64,000 nt of DNA, taken from the NCBI GenBank assembly GCA_948777935.1, contig CAQDYY010000004.1:62001-126000 (forward strand), in the 5' to 3' direction. This document shows positions 17,482-25,488 of this stretch, one piece after another. This stretch comes from an uncultured Clostridia bacterium (lineage in GTDB: Bacteria > Bacillota > Clostridia > TANB77 > CAG-508). The translations under genes and the position numbers were made by a program. The notes beneath the pieces are model-generated. The model had not been told where the DNA came from. It did not search any database and saw nothing but the letters and a program-made list of their open reading frames with translations. Within the stretch, counting starts at the first letter, position 1. Each line of letters begins with the position of its first letter.

Positions 17482-18633
17482 CTATCCAAATATTCCTCTT
17501 TTCTTTACAGGTGGTTGTTCATTCATTGTTTTTGCAAGTTCTACTAATAAATCTCTTTGCTCTTTTGATAAACGCTTTGGTGTTTGTACTTCTACTGTAA
17601 ATATTAAATCACCTTCATAATTTCTATTTACTGCTTTAAATCCTTTTCCTTTTACTCTAAACCTTGTTCCAGTTTGTGTTCCTTCTGGTATTTTAAACTT
17701 TTCTTTTGAACCATCTACTAATGGAATTTCAAGTTCTGCTCCTAATGTTGCTTGTGTAAATGTTATTGGAACTGTGCAAAGTACGTTATAGTCTTGACGT
17801 GTATATATATTGTGACGTTTAATATGTACTGTTATGTATAAATCTCCTTTTGGTCCACCTTTTACACCTGGTGCTCCTTCTCCTCTTAATACAACAGTTT
17901 GATTTTCGTCTATTCCTGCTGGAATTTTTACTTTTATTCGTGCTTGTTTCCTAATTGTTCCTTTTCCACGACAAGCTTCACATGGTTCATGTACTACTTT
18001 TCCTTCTCCATGACAAGTTGGACATGTTCTTGTAGTTTGCATTTGTCCTAATATAGTTGTTTGAACTTGTTTAATTTGCCCTGTTCCATGACACATTGTA
18101 CATGTATCTACTTTGCTTCCCGGTTTCGCACCACTTCCATTACATATATCACATGTATCATCACGACTTATGCTAATTTCTTTTTCTACACCTAAGAAAG
18201 ACTCTTCAAATGTAATTTCCATATTGTATCGTAAATCTGCACCTTTTTGTGGACCACTCGTTGTTCTACTAGAACCTCTTCCTCCAAAGCCTCCTCCAAA
18301 GAAAGATGAAAAGATATCACCTAAATCTCCCATATCAAAGCCATCAAAACCAGAAGTAGAGTATGAATAATATCCTCCACCTGGTCCTCCTCCACCAAAT
18401 CCCTGTGGTCCATCTGGTCCAAATTGGTCATACATTTTTCTTTTTTGAGAATCTGATAAAGTTTCATATGCTTCATTTACTTCTTTAAATTTTGCTTCTG
18501 CTTCTTTTTTGTTATCTGGGTTAGCATCTGGGTGATATTTTTTTGCAAGTTTACGATATGCTCTTTTTAATTCATCATCACTTGCATTTTTATCTACACC
18601 TAATACCTCATAATAATCTCTTTTTGTAGCCAT
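17482..18633 (-). CDS. dnaJ: Chaperone DnaJ
   Basis: 383 residues, co-chaperone that stimulates DnaK ATPase. J domain with KKYHPDANPD (HPD at about 34-36), a Gly/Phe-rich linker (about 75-125), four zinc-binding CxxCxGxG repeats (CDICNGSG, CTMCHGTG, CPTCHGEG, CEACRGKG; about 150-215) and a C-terminal substrate-binding domain. Last gene of the hrcA-grpE-dnaK-dnaJ operon. Family F short repeats lie in the 88-bp gap upstream. Confidence 0.98.
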   Translation of the reverse strand: MATKRDYYEVLGVDKNASDDELKRAYRKLAKKYHPDANPDNKKEAEAKFKEVNEAYETLSDSQKRKMYDQFGPDGPQGFGGGGPGGGYYSYSTSGFDGFDMGDLGDIFSSFFGGGFGGRGSSRTTSGPQKGADLRYNMEITFEESFLGVEKEISISRDDTCDICNGSGAKPGSKVDTCTMCHGTGQIKQVQTTILGQMQTTRTCPTCHGEGKVVHEPCEACRGKGTIRKQARIKVKIPAGIDENQTVVLRGEGAPGVKGGPKGDLYITVHIKRHNIYTRQDYNVLCTVPITFTQATLGAELEIPLVDGSKEKFKIPEGTQTGTRFRVKGKGFKAVNRNYEGDLIFTVEVQTPKRLSKEQRDLLVELAKTMNEQPPVKKRGIFG

Positions 18634-18654
18634 TCTAGCCTCCGTTCGAAGTTT

Positions 18655-18720
18655 AGAAACTAGAATTTAGAAGTTAGAATATTGCCTCTAACTTCTAATT
18701 CCTAATTATCTAACTCACTA
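18655..18720. repeat. Family F short AT-rich repeat, copy F1
   Basis: Imperfect inverted copies of TTAGAAGTTAGA and TCTAACTTCTAA, able to form a hairpin between dnaK and dnaJ. Related sequence occurs at 58807-58950 and 63140-63180. Confidence 0.6.
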
Positions 18721-18721
18721 A

Positions 18722-20581
18722 TTATTTATTTTCTCCATCTTCTTCTACTTTGTAATCTGCATCATATACATTTCCGTCATTTTCACCTTGTGCTTCATTT
18801 GCTCCTGCTGTATCCTGATTTACACCTTCTGCTCCTGCACCTGGATTTGCTTGTTTATATAACTTTTCAGATATTTCATAGAAAGCACTTGTTAATTTTT
18901 CTGTTGCTTCTTTTATTTTATCAACATCTGTTCCTTCTAATGCTTTTTTAACATTATCTATTTCTGTTTCTACTTTTGCTTTTTCTTCTCCAGAAACTTT
19001 GTCTCCTAAATCTTTTAATGTCTTCTCACTGTTATATACTAAGCTTTCTGCATTATTTCTAGCTTCAATTTCTTCTTTCTTTTTCTTATCTTCACTAGCA
19101 TGTGCTTCTGCATCTTTTACAGCTTTTTCAATATCTTCATCAGAAAGATTTGAACTTGCAGTAATTGATACATCTTGGCTATTTCCAGTTGCCATATCTT
19201 TTGCAGATACATGAACAATACCATTTGCATCAATATCGAATGTTACTTCAATTTGTGGAACACCACGTGGTGCTGCTGGAATTCCTGTTAATTGGAATCT
19301 TCCTAATGTTTTGTTATATGCAGCCATTTCACGTTCACCTTGTAATACGTGTACTTCTACACTTGTTTGACCATCTGCTGCTGTTGAAAATACTTGTGAT
19401 TTTTTAGTTGGTATAGTTGTATTTCTTTCAATTAATTTAGTAAATACTCCACCATATGTTTCAATACCTAATGATAATGGTGTTACATCAAGTAATACTA
19501 AGTCTTTAACATCTCCAGATAATACACCACCTTGAATTGCTGCTCCTATTGCAACACATTCATCTGGGTTAATTCCTTTATCTGGTTCTTTTCCTGTTAA
19601 TCTTTTTACTATTTCTTGTACACAAGGTACTCTTGTAGATCCACCTACTAATAATATTTTATGAATATCATTTGCAGAAATTCCTGCATCTTTTAATGCT
19701 TGGTTAACTGGTCCTGCAGTAGATTCTACTAAATCGTGAATTAATTCTTCAAATTTTGATCTTGTTAAAGTAATATCCATATGTTTTGGGCCTGATGCAT
19801 CTGCTGTTATAAATGGTAAATTAATATTTGTTTGTTGCACACCAGATAATTCAATTTTTGCTTTTTCTGCTGCTTCTTTTAAACGTTGCATTGCCATTTT
19901 ATCTGTACTTAAGTCTACACCTTGTTCTTTTTTAAATTCTGCTACTAAGTAATCAATAATTTTTTGGTCGAAATCATCTCCACCTAAATGGTTGTTTCCA
20001 CTTGTTGCTAAAACTTCAAATACTCCATCACCAATATCTAGAATTGAAACATCAAATGTTCCTCCTCCTAAGTCATATACCATAATTTTTTGGTCTTGAT
20101 CTTCTTTATCCATTCCATATGCAAGAGCTGCAGCTGTTGGTTCATTAATAATTCTTAATACTTCAAGTCCTGCTATTTTTCCTGCATCTTTTGTTGCTTG
20201 TCTTTGTGAATCACTAAAATATGCTGGTACTGTAATAACTGCTTGGTTTACTTCTGAGCCTAAGTAATTTTCAGCATCTTGTTTTAATTTTTGTAAAATC
20301 ATTGCTGAAATTTCTTGTGGTGTAAATTCATCTCCTTCAATTTTTACTTTTTTATCTGTTCCCATACTTCTTTTAATAGATATAACTGTATTATCTGGAT
20401 TAGTAACAGCTTGACGTTTTGCAATTTGTCCTACTAGTCTCTCTCCATTTTTTGAAAATGCTACAACAGATGGTGTTGTTCTATTTCCTTCCGCATTTGG
20501 TATAACAACTGGTTCTCCACCTTCCATAACTGAAACGCATGAGTTTGTTGTTCCTAAATCAATTCCTATAATTTTTCCCAT
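18722..20581 (-). CDS. dnaK: Chaperone DnaK (Hsp70)
   Basis: 619 residues. ATPase-domain motifs GIDLGTTNSCV (residues 4-14), VYDLGGGTFDVSILD (about 168-182) and LVGGSTRVP (about 308-316); interdomain linker VLLDVTPLSLGIE (about 363-375); then beta substrate-binding and helical lid domains with a Gly/Ala/Asn tail ending in a charged stretch. It sits 391 bp from grpE, a gap filled by repeats E1 and A4, and 88 bp from dnaJ. Confidence 0.98.
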   Translation of the reverse strand: MGKIIGIDLGTTNSCVSVMEGGEPVVIPNAEGNRTTPSVVAFSKNGERLVGQIAKRQAVTNPDNTVISIKRSMGTDKKVKIEGDEFTPQEISAMILQKLKQDAENYLGSEVNQAVITVPAYFSDSQRQATKDAGKIAGLEVLRIINEPTAAALAYGMDKEDQDQKIMVYDLGGGTFDVSILDIGDGVFEVLATSGNNHLGGDDFDQKIIDYLVAEFKKEQGVDLSTDKMAMQRLKEAAEKAKIELSGVQQTNINLPFITADASGPKHMDITLTRSKFEELIHDLVESTAGPVNQALKDAGISANDIHKILLVGGSTRVPCVQEIVKRLTGKEPDKGINPDECVAIGAAIQGGVLSGDVKDLVLLDVTPLSLGIETYGGVFTKLIERNTTIPTKKSQVFSTAADGQTSVEVHVLQGEREMAAYNKTLGRFQLTGIPAAPRGVPQIEVTFDIDANGIVHVSAKDMATGNSQDVSITASSNLSDEDIEKAVKDAEAHASEDKKKKEEIEARNNAESLVYNSEKTLKDLGDKVSGEEKAKVETEIDNVKKALEGTDVDKIKEATEKLTSAFYEISEKLYKQANPGAGAEGVNQDTAGANEAQGENDGNVYDADYKVEEDGENK

Positions 20582-20667
20582 TTTAAATTCCTCCTTAATT
20601 ATTTTTTATTTTTCTTGGGTTTCTTTTGTATTTTATATGTAACGATTCATAATGAATAAATTTCCTA

Positions 20668-20815
20668 AAAACCTCCAGTCAGCTTCGCTGACAGCCCCCT
20701 TAAGTAAAGGGGCCTTTACTCTACCGTTTTAGACTAGCACAGTAATTATGAAGTATAGAGAAAAGCCTCCTTTATTTAAGGGAGGTGTCTCGCGTTAGCG
20801 AGACGGTGGGTTCTT
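20668..20815. repeat. Palindromic intergenic repeat family E, copy E1
   Basis: Arms AAACCTCCAGTCAGCTTCGC and CGAGACGGTGGGTTCTTA contain nested hairpins (GTCAGCTTCGCTGAC, GCCCCCTTAAG...AAGGGAGG, TCTCGCGTTAGCGAGA). With A4 it accounts for the 391-bp grpE-dnaK gap. This resembles palindromic repeats common in gut clostridia. Confidence 0.75.
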
Positions 20816-20913
20816 ACTGCATTTATTTATATAGAGATGTTATTTTACCTCTGAACTGTTACATTTATATAATTTAAAATTAAAAACTTTATTATTTAAA
20901 ACATTTTTCATAA

Positions 20914-20964
20914 GGGCACAGTGGTGATAATCTCACGGGTATTCCCACAAACGGTGCCCCTACA
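20914..20964 (+). repeat. Interspersed repeat family A, copy A4
   Basis: GGGCACAGTGGTG at the left and CACAAACGGTGCCCCTACA at the right; the middle departs from other copies (ATAATCTCACGGG). Abuts the grpE stop. Confidence 0.85.
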
Positions 20965-20972
20965 TCATTTGT

Positions 20973-21455
20973 TTAATTTGCTACTACTACCATAGAATGA
21001 CGTATTACCTTGTTTCCTATTTTGTAGCCCTTTCTAAATTCTTCTTTTATTTCTTTTTCACCTAGTGTGTCATCTTCTACACTGCTTACTGCTTCATGGT
21101 ATTCTGGGTTAAATGTTTCTCCTACTGTTGGTATTTGTTCTACTCCTAAGTTCGATAATGTATCTATAAGTTGTTTGTATACCATTTCTACACCTTGTTT
21201 ATAGCTTTCATCCTCTGTTTTTGTAGATACTGCTTTTTCTAAGTTATCTACTACTGGCAATATAGATGTAATTATATCTGATATTAACGAATTATATAGT
21301 GTTTCTCTTTCTTTTGAACTCCTTTTTTTGAAGTTATCAAATTCTGCCATAAGACGTTTATATCTATCTGTCATTTCTTCTAATTCTTGTTTTGTAGAAT
21401 CTTGCTCAGTCTCAATGTTTTCTTTTTTTTCTACTACTTCTTCATTTTCTTCCAT
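20973..21455 (-). CDS. grpE: Nucleotide exchange factor GrpE
   Basis: 160 residues. An acidic, disordered N terminus (1-30) leads into the long coiled-coil helix MTDRYKRLMAEFDNFKKRSS (about 28-47), followed by the compact beta domain with GVEQIPTVGETFNPEYHEAV (about 108-127) that contacts DnaK. Starts 9 bases after hrcA with a GGAGG site, second in the heat-shock operon. Confidence 0.96.
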   Translation of the reverse strand: MEENEEVVEKKENIETEQDSTKQELEEMTDRYKRLMAEFDNFKKRSSKERETLYNSLISDIITSILPVVDNLEKAVSTKTEDESYKQGVEMVYKQLIDTLSNLGVEQIPTVGETFNPEYHEAVSSVEDDTLGEKEIKEEFRKGYKIGNKVIRHSMVVVAN

Positions 21456-21464
21456 TTTGTCCTC

Positions 21465-22476
21465 CTATAAATCTTTTTCTTTCATTTTTTTACTAATATA
21501 TTTCATAACAGAAATTACTTTTGAATAGTCCATTCTTTTTGGTCCAATAATGCCTATTGTTCCTAAGTCTTTATCTCCAACTGAATGTTTAAATGTAACA
21601 ATACTAAAATCTTTTAGTTGTTCATTATCATTTTCGTCTCCAATGTATACATTTATATCTTTTGCAATTCCTGAATTTAACATATCTAACACTAATTCTT
21701 TTTCATCTAAAAGGTTTACAAAGTTTTTTGCAATTTCCAAACTTTTAAATTCTGGTAAATCGAATGCTTTATTTGTTCCTTCTAAATATATCTTGTTTTC
21801 TTCTTCAATTACTTTATTTATTTGCTCAATAATTGGTTTTATTACTTCTACACTGTAATTAATTTCAGAAAAGATGTATTCTTCCATTGGTTTATCTATT
21901 TTACTAAGTGGTTTTCCTTTTAACTTACTATTAAATAGATTATTTAGTGTTTCTACTTGGCTTATACTTATATCTTCATCATATTTAATAATAGTTTCCT
22001 TTACTAATCCACTATCTGTTACAATTACAACCATTAGCATTCTAGAGCCTAATAGAACAAATTTAATTTCTTCTATTATTTGCATATCATTTTTTGGCCC
22101 GTATAGCAACTGTTGTATAATGTGTAATTTCAGATAAGGTTGTTGTTGCAATTTTAGTTAAATCTTCAATTTCATTCACTTTTGTAGATAATTTGTTTTG
22201 GATGTATTTTATTTCTTCTAATGAAATATCTTCATCATTTATTAGTTCATCTACATAGAACCTATATCCTTTTTCTGATGGTACACGACCTGATGATGTA
22301 TGAGGCTTATCTAGATACCCATTATCTTCTAACTCTGCTAATTCGTTTCGTACTGTTGCACTACTATAATCTAGACCATATTTGTTTACAAGAGTTGCTG
22401 AACTTACAGGTTCTGCTGTATTAATATACTCATCTATAACAGCTTGTAAAATTTCTTTTTTACGTTTATCTAGCAC
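21465..22476 (-). CDS. hrcA: Heat-inducible repressor HrcA, read through an in-frame CGG +1 shift
   Basis: About 336 residues once joined. The N-terminal winged helix (SSATVRNELAELEDNGYLDKP) is in one frame and the ligand/dimer domain (EEIKFVLLGSRMLMVVIVTD) in another. The zero frame ends shortly after CGG at 22099-22101. Skipping that C gives TTVAIGPKNDMQIIEEIKF, the family's G-P motif, in frame. The GTG at 22476 is chosen as start because GGAGG lies 8 bases upstream; ATG at 22482 would be 2 bases away. HrcA binds CIRCE and represses this operon; two CIRCE sites overlap its promoter. It could be a simple frameshift mutation, but the same signature recurs in seven other genes. Confidence 0.9.
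22098..22101 (-). other. hrcA: CGGG recoding site in hrcA
   Basis: ATA-CGGG-CCA must be read Ile-Gly-Pro to keep the HrcA frame. Reading CGG as Arg leads to a stop four codons later. Confidence 0.85.
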
Positions 22477-22496
22477 ATTCATCACCTCCGTTTTTT

Positions 22497-22653
22497 TATA
22501 CTGTAGGAATTTTCACCCAGTTGGTGAAAAGCTCCTTACAGTATAATTATGCGGATTTATAGAATTACTAACGTATAACTTATCCGTACGCATTAAAAAT
22601 GCTACGGTTAAGAAATCTTTGCGGTTACCACCGCTTAGAAATTCTTAAATCCG
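22497..22653 (-). repeat. Structured leader element family D, copy D2
   Basis: In the hrcA 5' leader. Shares with D1 the ACCGC-type hairpin (GCGGTGGTAACCGC) and the CTGTA...GGAGC...TTCC...TACAG hairpin ending just before the Shine-Dalgarno. An additional hairpin (CCGTAGCATTTTTAATGCG...) is inserted relative to D1. Confidence 0.75.
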
Positions 22654-22654
22654 T

Positions 22655-22681
22655 TTAGCACTTGAAAGTTTCGATTGCTAA
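22655..22681 (-). promoter_or_regulatory. CIRCE operator 1
   Basis: TTAGCACTT, nine bases, GATTGCTAA: the 9-9-9 layout of the HrcA operator with two mismatches between arms. Lies downstream of the -10 element, within the expected leader. Confidence 0.85.
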
Positions 22682-22692
22682 TTACTTTTCTT

Positions 22693-22721
22693 ATATTATA
22701 ACCAAAATTAGCAATTGTCAA
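22693..22721 (-). promoter_or_regulatory. Promoter of hrcA-grpE-dnaK-dnaJ
   Basis: Minus-strand -35 TTGACA (22721-22716) and -10 TAATAT (22698-22693) with a 17-base spacer; an overlapping TATAAT would give 15. The -35 overlaps CIRCE 2. Confidence 0.75.
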
Positions 22722-22734
22722 CCCCAATTGCTAA
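22708..22734. promoter_or_regulatory. CIRCE-like operator 2
   Basis: TTAGCAATT, nine bases, AATTGCTAA: a perfect inverted repeat with the CIRCE 9-9-9 spacing, overlapping the -35 of the hrcA promoter. Followed on the plus strand by T residues, so it could also act as a terminator. Confidence 0.7.
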
Positions 22735-22761
22735 TTTTTTTGTGAATTTTTTGTGAAATGA

Positions 22762-24738
22762 TTATTCTTCCTTTCTTCCACCTAATACTGGTGTTTTGTA
22801 TTGTTCTAAAATGTATTCTAAGTCTCTTGCAAATTCTCTTAACATAACAATTTTTATTGTAGCATCCTTATTTTTTGTGTAATCATCAATTAATTGTTTT
22901 AATTGTTTTATATTTTTCATTTCAGGTTCTATTTCTGCTTTATATAATTTTACACGATTTACTAGTTTTTCTCTAATTGTTACTACATCTTCATTACTTG
23001 CACAAGACAATCTTTGGAAAGTTTGAAATACATCATAATATTTGAATATTGGTACATTCATACACTCTTTATCAAATCTTTCATAAAATACATCCATACG
23101 CATTGGTATGCATTTAAATATTTCTTCTGCTTTTTCTATATACATTTTATCTTTTAACTGAACATTTAAATTATTAAAATGTTTTAGTATTTCTTCTATA
23201 TCAGCATTTGCTTCTCCTACTGTAATTTCTCCTAATTCTTCTTCCACATTATCACAATAATTTGATGTTAATGAAGCAATATTCATTCCATTAAAGAAAA
23301 TACTTTTAATTGTTCTCATATCATATTTTGTTAGTCCTTTTTTTATGAAATAACTAAAATATGCAAATAGTTTTACAATTTCTATTAAAGATATTCTTCC
23401 ATTTTTTACATCTTCTAATACTTCTTCTATTATAGAATCAAACTGATCATCATTAATTTTCCAATATTCTTCTGTAAGTAATCTTTTATACCCTGGAAGC
23501 TTGTCTGTATCAACTGTGTTAATAATAACTTCCATATTCTCTCTAAATACTTTCATATTGAAAATTCTAGTACGTACATATATTTCTATAAATTTTATAA
23601 ATCTATATTCTGATTTGAAATTATAATAATAGCTATTATCAAATTCTTTAATATAAAATTGACGATTATCTGTTAAAAGTACCCTAGATGATACTAAAAT
23701 AGACTTATACTCTTCGTTATCTTTAATGTTAATAAATTTATCTTTTGTAACTTTTCCTGCTTTTATTTCAAATGAAACAGCAATAGTAAATATAAGCATT
23801 GTTTGTAATACTCTGTTATTAGTATTTGGATAATGTTTATTTACCATTTCAAATATCTTTTTAAAGTCATTTAATGCATGTTTTAAAATTCTTAGGTTTC
23901 TAGTTCCACTTTTATTAAATGTAGATACAATAAGCCCCGTATTCTGCCTTAAAAATCTAATTAATTCTTCATTATTTTCATATCTCATTAGTAACCCATT
24001 TATAATATAACTAAACTCTGGAGCATATTCAAATGTTTCTCCTATTAGCTTTTCTTTGATTCTTTCATAATCATTTGCCTTGTCAAATACATATTCTATT
24101 TTATCTTGTATTTGTTCTACCATTGGTTTGTCATTTGCCTTTACTAAACTTCCTTCTTTATCTAAAAGATATGTCGCTATAAATGTTTTCATTTCTAAGT
24201 TATTACTTTTAAATTTAGTAGATAATTCTTTTTCATTACAAATGATAATTGTTTTAATATGGTCATGTTCTACGAAATTATTGATATATCCTAAAATATC
24301 TATAACATCTACATTTGCTCTTTCTAAGTCATCAAAACATAATACTTTATCATCTGTTGAAAAGAATTCTTCATAATCTATATGGTCTCCATTTTGTGTT
24401 ACTCCAAAGAAGTTTGCCATATCTAGACCAGTTTTTGCATATTCTGGAATTGTAGTTTGTCCATTTGTTTGCATGTATTTTTGTAAATTTCTATCCATTA
24501 GTTGTGTTGTTTCAATAAATATTTTTTTACTAATTTCCTCTAAGTTAGATATTCCATATAAAGACATATATATAGTTGTATATTGCTTTCCATTTAATTG
24601 TAATGATTCAATTTTATTTTTTATTTTATGGTTCCAAAAATAGGTTTTTCCACTTCCCCATTCACCATTTATCATAATTGCATAATCTGTATAATCGTTT
24701 CTAACATAATCTAAAATACTTTCTACTAAATCTTCCAT
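22762..24738 (-). CDS. KAP-family P-loop NTPase
   Basis: 658 residues. Walker A GEWGSGKT (about 24-31) and a Walker B-like VLCFDDLERANV (about 131-142) flanked by a short GISNLEEISKKIF helix follow the KAP NTPase layout. A long helical C-terminal half (about 300-658) shows no recognised motif and no clear transmembrane segments, unlike many KAP proteins. KAP NTPases include phage-defence and membrane-associated members. Here it stands alone between the heat-shock promoter and comF. Role unknown. Confidence 0.8.
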   Translation of the reverse strand: MEDLVESILDYVRNDYTDYAIMINGEWGSGKTYFWNHKIKNKIESLQLNGKQYTTIYMSLYGISNLEEISKKIFIETTQLMDRNLQKYMQTNGQTTIPEYAKTGLDMANFFGVTQNGDHIDYEEFFSTDDKVLCFDDLERANVDVIDILGYINNFVEHDHIKTIIICNEKELSTKFKSNNLEMKTFIATYLLDKEGSLVKANDKPMVEQIQDKIEYVFDKANDYERIKEKLIGETFEYAPEFSYIINGLLMRYENNEELIRFLRQNTGLIVSTFNKSGTRNLRILKHALNDFKKIFEMVNKHYPNTNNRVLQTMLIFTIAVSFEIKAGKVTKDKFINIKDNEEYKSILVSSRVLLTDNRQFYIKEFDNSYYYNFKSEYRFIKFIEIYVRTRIFNMKVFRENMEVIINTVDTDKLPGYKRLLTEEYWKINDDQFDSIIEEVLEDVKNGRISLIEIVKLFAYFSYFIKKGLTKYDMRTIKSIFFNGMNIASLTSNYCDNVEEELGEITVGEANADIEEILKHFNNLNVQLKDKMYIEKAEEIFKCIPMRMDVFYERFDKECMNVPIFKYYDVFQTFQRLSCASNEDVVTIREKLVNRVKLYKAEIEPEMKNIKQLKQLIDDYTKNKDATIKIVMLREFARDLEYILEQYKTPVLGGRKEE

Positions 24739-24758
24739 CTTCTTTACTCTCCTTTTTG

Positions 24759-25403
24759 CTAATCTCTTGCAAGTGTAAAAATTCCTATTTCTTTTGCTCC
24801 TGCTTGTTTTACAATTTTACTACATTCATTTACTGTACTACCTGTTGTATAAATATCGTCTATTAAAAGAATTTTCCTATTTTTAAGTATCTCTCCATTT
24901 TTTATGTAATACGCTCCTCTTATGTTTTCTATTCTTTTTTCTTTATCTAATATACTTTGTGGTATTGTATCTTTTATTTTATATAATACCTTTGGTATGT
25001 ATTTTAAGTTTCTCATTTGTTTTGCTAATTGTTTTGCAATTAGTTCACTTTGATTATATCCTCTTTTTTTCTTTCTTTTAATACTAATTGGAACTGGGAT
25101 TATTATATCATAATTTTTCAAAAATCTACAAATTTTTTTATCATTTAAAATAACTTTTGAAAAGCATTTAGAAATATATGTTTTTTCACCAAATTTGTAT
25201 TGTAAAATCTTTTGTCTTATTATACCCTGATAATCAAATAAATACATATGTGTATCGAAATTTTTAGTTAAATAAATATGTTTTTTACTTCTTTGGTGCT
25301 CTTTTATTTTTACTTTACATTTATTACATATATCTTCTTTTGAAATTTCTCCGCAAATTCCACACACAGTAGGATAAATAAGGTTTATTAAATTAGATAG
25401 CAT
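24759..25403 (-). CDS. comF: ComF family phosphoribosyltransferase-like protein
   Basis: 214 residues. N-terminal four-Cys zinc ribbon (CGICGEISKEDICNKC, about 15-30) and a C-terminal PRTase fold with the PRPP loop KILLIDDIYTTGSTVNEC (about 178-195) and KKKRGYNQSELIAKQLA upstream. ComF proteins act in DNA uptake or recombination. It lies between the KAP NTPase and recD2, consistent with DNA metabolism. Confidence 0.92.
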   Translation of the reverse strand: MLSNLINLIYPTVCGICGEISKEDICNKCKVKIKEHQRSKKHIYLTKNFDTHMYLFDYQGIIRQKILQYKFGEKTYISKCFSKVILNDKKICRFLKNYDIIIPVPISIKRKKKRGYNQSELIAKQLAKQMRNLKYIPKVLYKIKDTIPQSILDKEKRIENIRGAYYIKNGEILKNRKILLIDDIYTTGSTVNECSKIVKQAGAKEIGIFTLARD

Positions 25404-25433
25404 CTTTCCTCCTTTGTTTTGATATACTTAAAA

Positions 25434-25485
25434 GGGCACAGTGGTGTCATGTCTTACAGGTATTCCCACAAACGATGCCCCTACA
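25434..25485 (+). repeat. Interspersed repeat family A, copy A5
   Basis: GGGCACAGTGGTGTCATGTC at the left and ACAAACGATGCCCCTACA at the right, between comF and the recD2 stop codon. Confidence 0.9.
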
Positions 25486-25488
25486 TTA

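Noticed and set aside
22093..22098. Indel in the A6 run of hrcA as the cause of its frameshift
   Set aside because: Removing one A also restores the frame but gives Ile-Arg-Ala-Lys instead of the family-like Ile-Gly-Pro-Lys, and would not explain the other nine sites.
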